From Petaurus breviceps papuanus (lineage: Eukaryota; Chordata; Mammalia; Diprotodontia; Petauridae), in the NCBI GenBank assembly GCA_028583685.1, contig JAMXIF010001195.1:18942147-19006146 (forward strand): a DNA stretch of 64,000 nucleotides, read 5' to 3'. Both the position numbers and the translations under genes were made by a program. Shown here in pieces: positions 19,577 to 30,489 of the stretch. Numbering within the stretch: the stretch's first letter is position 1; each line of letters begins with the position of its first letter. The notes beneath the pieces are model-generated. The model did no database searches. It saw only the letters and a program-made list of their open reading frames with translations, and had not been told where the DNA came from.

Positions 19577-19959
19577 TTGCAATGACCCGTGTATAGCTGG
19601 GAGACCTTTGCTTGTTTATAAGTGAGTTTCAATAGCTGAGAAATATTTTGTGCTGAAAAGTAGGGTTTGAGGTAGAAAATTTTAAGAAGGGCTTGAATGG
19701 TAAATCTCCAACATTCTTGACGTTATCTATTCTAAATAACCCAGTGGTATTGATAAACATGGTTATTTAGGCTAATAATTAAATAGAACAAGGATAAGAG
19801 AAGTTTGTATCTGAGATGACTACATTATGTCAACGCCGAGCAAACAGAGGCTAGGCTTCAAGAAGCTGGGACTCTACAGAACAATGACAGACTTTTAGGG
19901 TTCATGCTACAGCATACCATGGTCTGTAGAGTACCCATGAAGCCCCAGATAATTTCTCT

Positions 19960-20215
19960 TCAAAGTTATGGTGGCCCACTGGACTTGGAGTCAGTAAGAG
20001 CTGGGTTTTTACCTTACCCAAGACACTTATTGAGTGAACCTGGGAAAGTCACTTAATATTTTCCTACCTCAGTCCATCTGCAAAATGGCAATAATAGCAC
20101 TCATCTCTCAGGGGAGTTGTGAGAATCACAAGAGATAAATACATATTTAAAGCACTCTGGAACCTTTAAAGCACTATATAAATGTGAGCTATAGTGTTAC
20201 TGCTGATAGCATGGA
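19960..20215 (+). repeat. MIR-class SINE, sense, near full length
   Basis: ACTGGACTTGGAGTCAGTAA, TGGGAAAGTCACTTAATATT, CTCAGGGGAGTTGTGAGAAT and AAAGCACTATATAAATGTGA are in sense order. Confidence 0.8.
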
Positions 20216-20469
20216 CCAGAAAGGGGAGGGAATGGCCGCAGGATGTCAGTCAGTGACCTTAGTCCCCCAGGGTTCATCCATTCATACGAACCCACCAGAT
20301 TCATTCTTCTATGAAGGAGGCATGAAAAGGGGCCACTATCCCTGCCTCAGTGAGTGATCTGAAGTGTGCCCTTGCCCAAGATCCTGCTCGGGGGTCAGGG
20401 CCTGAAACTCCTCTCATGCTTCTAGCACAGCCTTAGGAGTTCCATTCCAAAGTTACCTTACAAGAGAGC

Positions 20470-20615
20470 TTATAGTACGCTATGCAATTTGGAATCATAA
20501 ACTCAGCAACTTATGATAACTCTGTGATCTTGGGACCCTCTCTGGGCCTTAGTTGCTAAATTGAGCTAGATGACCCCAAAGGTCCCTTCCAACTCTAAAT
20601 CTGTGATTCTAAAGT
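20470..20615 (+). repeat. MIR-class SINE with CR1-like tail
   Basis: TAACTCTGTGATCTTGGGAC, TTGAGCTAGATGACCCCAAA and TCCCTTCCAACTCTAAATCT match this relic family. Confidence 0.7.
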
Positions 20616-20639
20616 GCCAAGATGTATCCCCAAAGTACC

Positions 20640-21440
20640 AAAGATCTGATCAGCATCCTTTCTGCTCAGGGGAGGCAGGCCAAAGAAAGGCCTTACATAT
20701 GCAGATAGGGAAAAATAACAGCATTTATGTCATGCTTTAATATTTGCAGAGCACTAGTTTTTTATTTTTTATCTGAAGAAACTTCAGTAGTCAGGACCTT
20801 CAAATTCATGCCCTTTCTTTGTATATACAGATCTTAGGAAAAAGGGAGGACACACAAAAGAAAGAATTGTAATGACCAGTAGCACTAACTCTCAGGCAGG
20901 TGACCCAACAGGAAAAACAATGTTAAAAGTGTTAGAGAACTGTACAGGAAAACCCTGAGACAAGACACCAGAGAGTTTTCTTAGACACCATGACCTAGAA
21001 GGAAACAATGGATCACTGGGTTTATTCCCCAAGATCACTGATTGGGTGAGCATTCCTTAACATACCAACATATCTATAGCATCAGTTTTGTGCTAATAAA
21101 GAATTGTAAACAAAATACATGTCCACGGTTAAACAAATTATGACAGAACATATATATGCTGTAGGAAATGACAATCTGTTGAAGTATAAAGTAAATAGAG
21201 AAAAGAAAGCAATATATAAGAAGGCCTCAACTAAGTCTTTTGAAATGACTATCACAACACAAACAGTGCACCTTGAAAAATTACAAAGAACAAGCATGGT
21301 TCCAAAGAAGAGATAGGAGAATATATCTCCACCCTACTCTGGCGCATGTGGGAGGTCCATGGTTGTGGTGCAATATATCTACATTCTCCAATCAGCCTTT
21401 TTTGACATATTGATTAGCTTGAGGTTTTGTCTTTCTTTCT
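20640..21440 (+). other. Unclassified; possible L1-like 3' UTR at its end
   Basis: Most of this stretch is unrecognised. From 21310, GATAGGAGAATATATCTCCA, GGGAGGTCCATGGTTGTGGT and, beyond the SINE, GGGATGGCTCTCTGAGAGTA resemble a marsupial L1 3' UTR. A 65-codon frame at 21119 is not recognisable. Confidence 0.35.
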
Positions 21441-21459
21441 TTAAGAAAACTATCTGTCA

Positions 21460-21613
21460 GGGGCGGCTAGGTGGTACAATGAGTAGAGCACCAGCCCTGG
21501 AGTCAGGAGGACCTGAGTTCAAATGCGGCCTCAGACACTTAACACAAAAACTAGCTGTGTGAGCTTGGCCAAGTCACTTCACCCCAATTGCCCTCTGAAA
21601 AAATCCACCAAAA
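21460..21613 (+). mobile_element. WSINE-type SINE, sense, perfect 14-bp TSD
   Basis: The head GGGGCGGCTAGGTGGTACAA is an A-box region and GAGTTCAAATGCGGCC is a B-box. The body has GACACTTAACACAAAAACTA and CACCCCAATTGCC, then an A-rich tail. AAAACTATCTGTCA is repeated exactly at 21446-21459 and 21614-21627. Confidence 0.93.
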
Positions 21614-21684
21614 AAAACTATCTGTCATATGGGGATGGCTCTCTGAGAGTAGGAGAGGAAGAGTACAAGGGTGTTTCCTCGAGA

Positions 21685-21776
21685 AATTCTGGAGATGAAA
21701 AACGAGTTAACGGTTAAAATGAAAAAGTTAAATTCTTGAGATGTAAAACAAGATAACAGTCAAAATGAAAAAGTTA
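21685..21776 (+). repeat. 46-bp tandem duplication (two units)
   Basis: AATTCTGGAGATGAAAAACG at 21685 and AATTCTTGAGATGTAAAACA at 21731 begin two adjacent 46-bp units. Both end AAAATGAAAAAGTTA. The unit similarity is about 83%. Confidence 0.9.
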
Positions 21777-21779
21777 CAT

Positions 21780-24235
21780 ATGTCTAGAACCCTAAATCCC
21801 TGCAAGTGATGGCTGATACCTCTCTGTGACCTGCTGAGATACAGGGTTGTCCCTACTTCACTGGGAGAAGATGGCAGTTGGATAGGGGATGCAATCAAGC
21901 ATTTGGGACACAGGAAAGCTGGGATGGGGAGAGGTGCACATTCCTCAGAGGCAGAAGTGATTGTCCTCAGGGATCTGGAGGGCAATCAGGATGTAGACAG
22001 ATTTGCTGGTATAGGGGGAAATGTGGTGTGTAACATGTTACATCTTGCAAAATGGCTTGGGTTTGCAAAATCTCAAGGTGTGGGGAGGAGAGCCAGTGTT
22101 TATAGTCAGTTTTGTGTGTTATATATTGTGGGAAATATGAGTGAATGGTGGAAAGGAGTGGATAAGTGTGAGTTCTGATGGCATTTACCCGGCATCTCCT
22201 TCTCTTGAATCATTATTTGGATATGAATGTGGGCATCCATGTTTTCTGCGTTTTGTTCATGGGTTGTGACTTGATGTCCATCTGAAACATAACTCCATCA
22301 ATATCTATCTTGCCACACATTTTTCTATCCCTGCAGCTCTATCTCCATATGCTTACATCCGCGTACAGCATCTATTTATCTATGGCCTTTTGAGGGAGAC
22401 TAGATCTATGATTTCATTGCTATGGCCATGTCTGCTGTCAATGCAGATCTCTATCTTCTCTGTAACATTTAGGTCAGCTGCAAGTTCCTTTTTCCTCTAC
22501 TTGTTATTTCCTGTTTTTTCTGTCTTGACCTGTGACGGTGTCAGGGATGGGATCTCTTTGTCCTGAAAATTCCCTCTAATGCTTAGGAGCAGAAGACATT
22601 AGGATGTGTCAGAGCCAGGGCTTGGACTCAGGGCTTTCTGGCTTCTAGGCCATCCTTTTTTTTTTAATAACACAAAGTTACTTCCAAATGATGATGGTGA
22701 TGATATAGCCATTTTATAGCATTAAAATGCTTAGCAAATGCTTCTCTGAAAACACCCCTGTAAGCTGTGTAAAAGTAAGATTTTTTTTTTTTACTGAAAG
22801 AATATACAGGTGCTCAAAAAAAAAATCAGAAGGTACAACCACAGAATTTTTTAACATGTAGCCTTATTTATGCCTGGGAGATTTTCAAAGGTTTTTATTC
22901 ATTGATTTGCTTATTCAATTTCACTTGAGTAGTGGCATATGCCTTACTGGGCTGAATGTGATATGGCAAATTAGCAAAATGTATGCTTGTTGGCCCTGAA
23001 ATACTTTTCCTTTGTTACTCAAAGCAGAGCTTAACGTTCTGGAATGTATGCAGTGACTAAGGGACAGGTGGAGTATGGTGTTGGGGAGGCCCATTTTAAG
23101 TATCTGTGAGGATGGAAAATAAAATTAAAATCTCTTTGATAGCTTTTCAATGGGAATGCAAGTTCCTGCAAATTCGAAAACCCACAGAGTTTTATGTGGG
23201 AGTAACTATGGATGACTTCTTAGCAATTACATTGATATAGCACACATCATTATTAATCCAGTTGGAGCTTGCAAAGAAAAAAAAAGTTAAATGCTGTCCT
23301 TTTCACAGTCCAGTAGCAATTCTCACTGTCAATTTATGCCCTTGAAATCTCTCATCTGCAGTTCCACGCCTTTTCCTTAACTCAACTCAATTTTGAGTAC
23401 TAGTCATTTTGGCTGCTTTCAGCTCCTAGAAATAAAACTCCCTTTCCAGGCATTCAGTAGGAGTGGGTGTCTGTCTTCAGCAGCACTGATTTCATGTTAT
23501 TTTAATACTAGTCTTTATTGAATCTCAGTGGTGTCTCACGTGCCTTATTTATGTAGTTCTATTTTACTTTCTATCACTGGACCCTGGCTGTGTTCCTAAA
23601 GTCTCAGGAAAATTGAATGTGACAAAAAGATTTAGCAGGTTCAATTTGCTTGGGCCCATTAAGATAGACTGTGAGCAGTATTTCTAGGATTCAGTGGATT
23701 GTAAGACCATCTCCACTAGCAATCACAAATCAGAACATCAGAATCCTTTAGTTATGGCTAATTCAGCCATGGCTATATAGAAATGATTTCTCTTGCCCCA
23801 AGTGTTTTTGATAACTTTGATTTCTGGAGACACCCATCATTCTAATAACAGTTCTCTCTTCTTCCATAGTGTAATTTTTGGATCTTCTGATAGCTCATTG
23901 GCAATGGGCCCCACCAGTCATAAATCACATTACTCTGTCACCATTTTGGGCAAACTTCAGTATGGTGCTTGCTGACAATGCTTTATTTATTTACTTACTT
24001 ATTTTAATATTCGACTTTACCTGAGAGTTAGATATTTGGATTATCACAAAGATATTATATTGGCTTAGATTATTTAGAAATCAATATTTGAATACTCAAA
24101 GAAGCTATGATATCTTTTAGGATCAGAGAACTTTTACTTTCTACTCTACTTCCTTCACAAAGTAGAAGACTTTCTACCAAGGCAGATCTCCACCTTTGAT
24201 GACTCAGTAGATAGTTTCTAGGCAGCTGCCTCAGA
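21780..24235. other. About 2.4 kb of apparently single-copy sequence
   Basis: I recognise no repeat, coding exon or RNA here apart from short A/T-runs near 22660 and 22785. Frames at 21903 (91 codons) and 23793 (60 codons) lack recognisable domains. This is one of the two longest repeat-poor stretches in the window. Confidence 0.45.
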
Positions 24236-24239
24236 GGCT

Positions 24240-24570
24240 CATAGCTCTAGAGTTGGAAGGAATTGTAGAGATATTTTAGTCTAAACCTCTCATTTCACAG
24301 GGCAGAGTTGTGATTATGATTTGATTCCAGGTCTTTCGACTGCCTTCTTAGGGATCCATATTGCTGTTCAAATGGAAACTCTTATCTTGATATTTCAACC
24401 ATCTGTTATCACTCCATAAATTCTTATCTTCTGAAGATTTGGAATGGTGTGTTAGAATGGGAAAAAAACCCCACTAGTTTTGGAGTCAAAGGATTCATCT
24501 CTGACACTGTGTGACCTTGGTCAAGTCATTTAAGCTCCCTTGGCCTCAGTTTCCTCAACTGTAAAGGCAG
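24240..24570. repeat. Two MIR-class relics (minus, then plus)
   Basis: 24240-24345 has AGAGTTGGAAGGAATTGTAG and TCTAAACCTCTCATTTCACA in antisense order. 24450-24570 has GTGTGACCTTGGTCAAGTCA and TTGGCCTCAGTTTCCTCAAC in sense order. Confidence 0.65.
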
Positions 24571-24595
24571 CAATTTTAAAATAGATTATCAAATT

Positions 24596-24745
24596 GAGGT
24601 GGTAAACAACTTTAGCTGAAAGTATACAAATCCACCTGAGATCTTAGTCATCAGCCTATTCCTAAACTGAGTGGGTCAAGCTCATGTGTTTCCCACATTT
24701 GAGATTCAAGCAAGTCTGTGTGGCTTGAGGGCAGTGTTGGATGGC
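24596..24745 (+). repeat. Diverged repeat, paired with 25992-26130
   Basis: AACAACTTTAGCTGAAAGTA, followed by CCACC and later GTGGGTCAAGCTC, parallels GCAACTTTAGCTGAAAATGT and GTAGGTCAGGCTC at 25994-26080. The family is unknown and the two copies are in the same orientation. Confidence 0.5.
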
Positions 24746-24944
24746 CTCAGAGATCTCTTATAATTCTAGATTAACAAATGAATTAGTGAGTAAATAGTCA
24801 TTAAGTATATAACTCAGTTCAAAGAACCTTGCTAGGCTCTTACCATAATCTTTTCATGTCCAAATAAATTTACTTTTCTTTATCTTTTTGCATGGGTCAT
24901 TGTAGCAAGCAATAATACATTTCCAGTACTCTGCCACAATGATC

Positions 24945-25145
24945 ATAAAATAACAGATTTAGGAAGGACCTCTGGGGTTATCTAGTCCAACTCCATTTAA
25001 CAGTGAGGCAACTCAGACACTGAGGAATGAATTAATTTCTCCAAGGTGACACAACCTGCTAAGTGGTAGAAAAAGCATTTGAACCCAGATCCTGTTACTG
25101 GAGTTCAAGCATTCTTCCACTGCCCCACACTACCTCCTATTATAG
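24945..25145 (-). repeat. MIR-class SINE with CR1-like tail, antisense
   Basis: GGAAGGACCTCTGGGGTTAT, CTAGTCCAACTCCATTTAAC and GCATTTGAACCCAGATCCTG are in antisense order. Confidence 0.7.
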
Positions 25146-26595
25146 AATCATAAAATCTCAGATTTGGAAGCATAGTATTAAGAGGCTGGGATATTGCTTC
25201 TACTATATAACAGACTGGGATGAAGTTTCAAATAGATCCCATGTAAAGGAATGAAAGGAGGATATTGGTAAATGTTTAACAAAAAGCTTTCAGATTAAAA
25301 AAAAAGGAAACACTCCTTTTATCTGCATTTTAAACATTTTCTTTATCACTTTGTAAAGACTAGATAAAACAATAAATCAAACCCGGAATTGTAGTATTTG
25401 CAGATTACAATCTGCAAATTATATCTGCATATATGAGATTTGCAAGAAGGTGTAAATGCTTACACTGAAAATTTAACAATAAGTTTTCAGGAGGAACTAA
25501 TTAGCACACTTCTGGATAGGCCCTAGCTATATTATATACCTGTTCAGGGGCTGAGAAAATGCTTCTCGGGTAATCAGCCATAATAAATTGTAGCCATGCT
25601 TGCAGAAGCTAGAACTGCAGCAGAAAGCCCTAGTAAGATACCAGCAACTCAGAAGTTTCAGTATCTTTAGTAAGACAGTAGGAATAAGTTTGTCAATTTA
25701 GTGCAATTGATAAAATGCTGTGAATAAGTTCTACTCCCTTAATAAGATAGTTTGACAACTTAGCTGGATTCCGTCTTGTTTTAAAGCTATTTTGTGATTG
25801 AGCGGTCTTGAGTAATTTGTTTTTCAACTATAAGCTAAACACCTGTGGGGTATGATGTCTGTAAACAACATTTGTGAATTCTTAAAAACAAATGATAAAC
25901 AAATATAGACTCTTGGATAAGATAGACGCTAATGAGAACGTATCATAAACAACTTTCTCAGGAATTCTGAAGTAAACTACCAATCAAAAATGGGGTAAGC
26001 AACTTTAGCTGAAAATGTAGAAACCCACCCCAACCGTCCCCTTACTCTGGAGAGCAAAAAGTAGGTCAGGCTCTCGAGTTCTCTACGCCTTGAGACAGAA
26101 GCTAAGCCCCTGGAGCTCGGGGGCTGTGCTTATTGGCTGGTAGATTTTTGGAGACATTGTCAGAAGTCTGGGACGATCTCAATGAATCCCATAAAGAAAA
26201 AAAAAAACAATCAGAATCTCTCAAATGTCAGGGTGATGGGGACTTATTTTAGAGGGTACTGTTTCCACACTTTGATTAATAAAGTTTAATTGCATGCATT
26301 GAGAAATGTGTCTAATTAGTGTTTCAGTCGTACTTCTTAGCATATATAATGATAAATCAAAGACACGTGTGTACCTTGCCTTAAACAGCGCTAGGGTCCT
26401 AATTACTAATTCCCAACCCCTCACCATTAGTAAGGTTAATTCTTTTCACAAGAGTTTGTCTCAGGGCTTCTCTATAAGGAGGACAAAATCATGGTTCAAG
26501 TTTATCTGCTGTCTGGTCTATGGGAATTCAAACAGTCTTTATCGACCACACCCTTGGGCATCAACTGGAGCTGAAAAGGGGTTTCTACGTGTCTG
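25146..26595. other. Mostly unrecognised sequence
   Basis: Apart from the diverged repeat copy at 25992-26130, nothing nameable is visible. Overlapping frames of 68 and 100 codons near 26.2-26.6 kb on opposite strands show no domain. Confidence 0.4.
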
Positions 26596-27097
26596 TTTTT
26601 TAATATAAATTTTTATTTATCTTTTAACACCAGGATTTCTCCTAGTATCTCTTCCCCTGTCCAGAAAGCTATCCCGTATAGCAAAAAGAAAGAGGAAAAA
26701 AAAAGAAAAAGAGAAAAATATCAGTTTAAAGATCAATACATCAAAAAAAGTATGAAAATATCTGCAATGATCCACACGCATGGGATTCTCTTCTTTGCAA
26801 AGGAGAGAGGAAGTGTCTTCTCATTTCTCTTCTCTGGGACCATGCTTGTTCTTTGTAACTTTTTCAATATTTATTTTTTTTAAGCTATATCAATAGACTT
26901 AATAACACGTTGCTCTGTTTACACAGATAAGTAAAGTGACTTCAACAAACCATAGGTCAGGTAGTATGAAGAGGGGACTAGGCTAGGGGCATGCCCCATA
27001 TAATATATATGGAACTTAAGCAGCCTCTTTCCCCTTCAACAATTTTTTAAAATCATACATGACCCTGTAAACACTAAACTTGCAATTAATTGAAACA

Positions 27098-27150
27098 GGA
27101 TTTAGTGATGATCTGCCACTCTCTCTGCCACAGGATTTAGTGATGATCTC
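27098..27150 (+). repeat. Short direct repeat, 33-bp period
   Basis: ACAGGATTTAGTGATGATCT occurs at 27098 and again at 27131, which suggests a recent small tandem duplication. Confidence 0.85.
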
Positions 27151-27375
27151 TCACATGAAGAGACCTGAACTCAAATCCTGCCTTAGACATTTATTAGAAT
27201 TTAAGCAGCATTCCCTTTCCCCCTTTAAACAGCAACATTCACACTCTTTTAATTGTTTTGTGCTCATTCTTTGTGATTTACATTATGGTAGCCATTTCCC
27301 ACATTGTTTTCTTAATTCTACTTACTTCTCTCTGCATCAGATAATGTAAATCTTTCCATGTTTCTCTGTATTCAT

Positions 27376-27622
27376 TAGATTTGTCATTTGTGTCTGACTC
27401 TTCATGACCACATCTGGGATTTTTTTTGGTAAAAAAACACTTGGAATGATTTTCAATTTCCTATTCCAAGTCATTTTATAGATAAGGAAACTGAGACAAA
27501 AGGTTAAGTGACTTGCTCAGGGTCATACAGCTATGAAGAGTCTGAGACAAGATTTGATCTCAGGAAAATGAGTCTTCCTGATTCCAGCCTAGGTACCCTA
27601 TCCACTGTGCCCCCAAGATGCT
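27376..27622 (-). repeat. MAR1-type CORE-SINE, antisense, near full length
   Basis: TTTGTGTCTGACTCTTCATG, AACTGAGACAAAAGGTTAAG, GACTTGCTCAGGGTCATACA and CTATCCACTGTGCCCCCAAG are in order. It interrupts the antisense L1. Confidence 0.85.
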
Positions 27623-27664
27623 CTCACACATAATATTCCATTGTATGTCTGAGGAGCAATTCTT

Positions 27665-28130
27665 AACTATTGCAGTAGTCTGTTACTGGATAGTTGAAGA
27701 ATATGGGGAGGTGTAGTTGCCCTGGACTTATGTGCATCATGCTCAACTTTACCAGCTATTCCCTCTTTTGTGTGGCATGAAAAATGGATTTTGTCTTTTT
27801 TTTTCTACCAAGCGGCCTCAACACCAAATTTAAAACAGCACCAAATTGGCAAATTCTTGAACAGATTCTTTGACCCTTTCTTTGGTCATATCTAGACAAG
27901 CTTCAGTGGTGGATACTACAGAAGCAGCCTAAAACTTCATCCACAGTACCCTGTGACCTCTGAGATGTGCAAACTCTGAGACTTGTAAGGCTCACTGGTA
28001 CCCCCACAGCTTTATTTATTCTTGCTTACCCACACTTCTATTTTGGTTCCTTGCTTGGTTTAGGATACAAGATAAAACATAATCTATTTATGTATTTTTA
28101 TTATAATAGGAAAATAAAGTGAGTCAATAC
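27665..28130. other. No gene recognised
   Basis: Nothing identifiable is visible in this unremarkable stretch. Confidence 0.4.
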
Positions 28131-28136
28131 AGGGAA

Positions 28137-28470
28137 GAGAGTATGCATAGGACTTGGAATCAGTATTACCTGGGCTCAAGTCCTGCTTCTGATAGTTACT
28201 TCTGATACTTAGCTGTGGGATCCTGATAGAGTCACTATACTTAAGGCAGCTAGGAAGTATCGAGTAAGAGCACTAGGTTTGGCGTCAGGTAGTCAGAAGA
28301 CGTGTTAAAATACTGTGTGATCTTGAGCAAATCACTTAACCTCTCTCAGCAGTTTCTTCATCTGCAAAATGGGAATAATAACATCACCTACCTCACAGGG
28401 TTGAGGATCAAATGAGATAACAGACATACAGAACTTTACAAACCTCAAAGTATTATACAAATGATAGCTA
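28137..28470 (+). repeat. Two MIR-class SINEs in tandem
   Basis: 28137-28245 (CTTGGAATCAGTATTACCTG) and 28250-28470 (GTGATCTTGAGCAAATCACT, TACCTCACAGGGTTGAGGAT) are both in sense order. Confidence 0.75.
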
Positions 28471-28474
28471 GGAA

Positions 28475-28760
28475 TGGGTGGATGAGAGCAATTTGTTCCA
28501 ATGGTCATGAAGGCAGCTGAAGAAAGTCCTGTGGAATGCTTAGACCTTGCTCAGACATGGAAGATGCCAAGGTCATCCACTGCACTCTCGGCCATTGCCA
28601 GTCATCTTTTTTTGTGGCCACTTTGATGACTTTGGAGGAGAAAATGAGGTTAACCACTTTGTGCAACTCTGCTTCGCTTCAATCCAATTTATGACAAGTC
28701 AGGACATCACCCTATAATGTCCTTGGCCTCTTTAAAAATGAAGGACAAATCATCATCATT
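28475..28760 (-). repeat. Unassigned marsupial repeat (family U), antisense
   Basis: GCCAAGGTCATCCACTGCAC, CGGCCATTGCCAGTCATCTT and TTTGTGCAACTCTGC are the reverse complement of the family seen at 43.0, 51.3 and 53.3 kb. It may be the tail of an RTE-type LINE or its SINE. I am not certain of the family. Confidence 0.6.
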
Positions 28761-28954
28761 ATTACCATAGCTTTTTTAGTCTTAGGCATCTCAGTAAGAG
28801 TACTAATTACCAATGAGTTGCTATCTACTTGAGCAGAAGTGTCCATATGGAGAAAATCTTAAGTCTTGGATGTTAACATGGGGGTAAAAGGATGGACTAG
28901 TAATTTAATTGGTAGAAGTTCTCAGAGAGAAACTTCCTTCACAGATGCAGGTAC

Positions 28955-29265
28955 AACACCTTCTCTTCAACTTAAAATCTTAGAGAGTTGCTTAGAGAAT
29001 TGAGAGACAAAGTGACTTGTGCCAAGTCACACACCCTGATCTAAGACCAATTCATGTAAGAACATGATTTTAGAGTTGTAAATAATGTCAAAAGTCTTCT
29101 AACCCAGTCCCGTCATTTTATAAATGAGGAAACTGAGGTTCAAGGTTAAGTAACTTGCCTAAGGTCACACAGGTAGCATGTGACAGAATTTGGATCAGAA
29201 CCAAGGTCCTCTAACTGCAGAGCTCATGAATTTTCTTTCCACTGCACCATGATGCTTCTTATATT
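28955..29265. repeat. Two SINE relics
   Basis: 28955-29040 has TCTTAGAGAGTTGCTTAGAG and GACTTGTGCCAAGTCACACA. 29060-29265 is antisense MIR (AAATGAGGAAACTGAGGTTC, AACTTGCCTAAGGTCACACA). A TA-rich patch follows at 29270-29330. Confidence 0.7.
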
Positions 29266-29339
29266 GATGAAAGGAGATAGATATAGGCATATAATTATAT
29301 ATAATCCATATATGCAACCATATATATGGATTACAATAA

Positions 29340-30265
29340 GAAATTGAAGAAGAAGGTATAAAAGTGACAACGGTTTTATGGGTTGATGCTGGTCCAAATG
29401 TACATAATTCGCTTTTGTTTTTCCTAACTCCCTCTCTGAATGGCCCCATTTGCCCTGGTTTTATTTTTCATGTTGCAGAAGTTCTCGTTAGTGGATCAAG
29501 TGATTATTATTTCAGAATTAGCAAGGTATGCTTTTCATAACTGCTCAACTCATTCAAAAATTAAAAAAAAAAGCATTTTAAACAATACATATTATTTCAA
29601 AGCCACTTGTCTATATGCAGGAATACTGAAATCATAGACTGTTCAGTGTCTCAAATTTTCAGAATCTGTTTTCTTCAAACTAACTCCAGACACAAGAGCC
29701 TCAATTTGTGGCAGATACTTACTTCATCTGCCTGTTTCCACCTGCCAGATAGATCTACTGCACTGGATTTGAGGTCTTCTGCCTTGACTTGTCAGTGCCT
29801 GTCTCCCCCGTACTCTGTATCTACATACTAGGGAAGTAATATTCTTGCTCTGCTGGATGCCTGATGAAAAAGTTTTGGGTCCAAATTAGAGAAAAGTTTA
29901 TTTCCTCCTCCATTTCAGAAAATCATGATGTTAAATATCCCAGAAGCTTCTCTCTCTTTTTCTCTTATTTTACACTTATCTTCTGTATTTCTTATTGGTC
30001 AGCAGGAAGCAAATCCTTGAGTTGCATCATAATTCATGGTGAGTTTTGCAACGGAATATATGGTCTGAAAGACTAGTCATTGTGCATACAAGTCAAAGTA
30101 GACTTGTAGCAATTTGCAGTTACCTTTGGATTCTCAAAAAGTCCAGTTTTCATGACTGATATTTTTACAATGATCCATTTACAATGTTCAAAGGAGGCAT
30201 AACACTCGATCTCCCATCTCTGTTCCTTTGCCCTGGTTTGAATGTTCCATACTCTCAGGCTTCCT
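29340..30265. other. No gene or repeat recognised
   Basis: Several short frames (65-84 codons) on both strands overlap each other and lack domains. Confidence 0.4.
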
Positions 30266-30269
30266 GCAA

Positions 30270-30455
30270 GGCTCACTTCTAAGCCCTTCTTCTGCAGGAG
30301 ACTTTTTCTTTTCTTCTCAGTTGCCAATTCTTCTCCTTTCAGATCACCTTACATCTTTTCTGTATCTTAGTTATAACTAGTACCTAGTTATTTATATGTT
30401 GTCTCCCCTTTAGAATGTGTGAATCTTGAAGGCCAGGAGCCTTCTATTTCTTCCA
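30270..30455 (+). repeat. L2 3' fragment
   Basis: CTTCTGCAGGAGACTTTTTC and TGTCTCCCCTTTAGAATGTG followed by GGCCAGGAGCCTTCT match the sense L2 3' region. Confidence 0.6.
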
Positions 30456-30489
30456 TGAAGAAATAAAGCACAAAAACCTCTGGACTTCT

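Larger units (their letters stand above)
26600..27655 (-). mobile_element. L1 3' UTR region, antisense, split by a MAR1 SINE
   Basis: CACCAGGATTTCTCCTAGTA, CAAAGGAGAGAGGAAGTGTC, GGGACCATGCTTGTTCTTTG, CATTGTTTTCTTAATTCTAC and CTCTGCATCAGATAATGTAA read as the reverse complement of a marsupial L1 3' end. AATATTCCATTGTATG (27635 on) continues it after the MAR1. 26885-27225 is partly unrelated sequence. Confidence 0.65.

Noticed and set aside
21119-21316. 65-codon lysine-rich frame that could suggest a DNA-binding peptide
   Set aside because: No motif of a transposase or homeodomain could be identified. A-rich sequence gives lysine by chance.
25063-25254. 63-codon frame as a possible exon
   Set aside because: It begins inside an antisense MIR-class SINE, and I see no splice-site or conservation argument.
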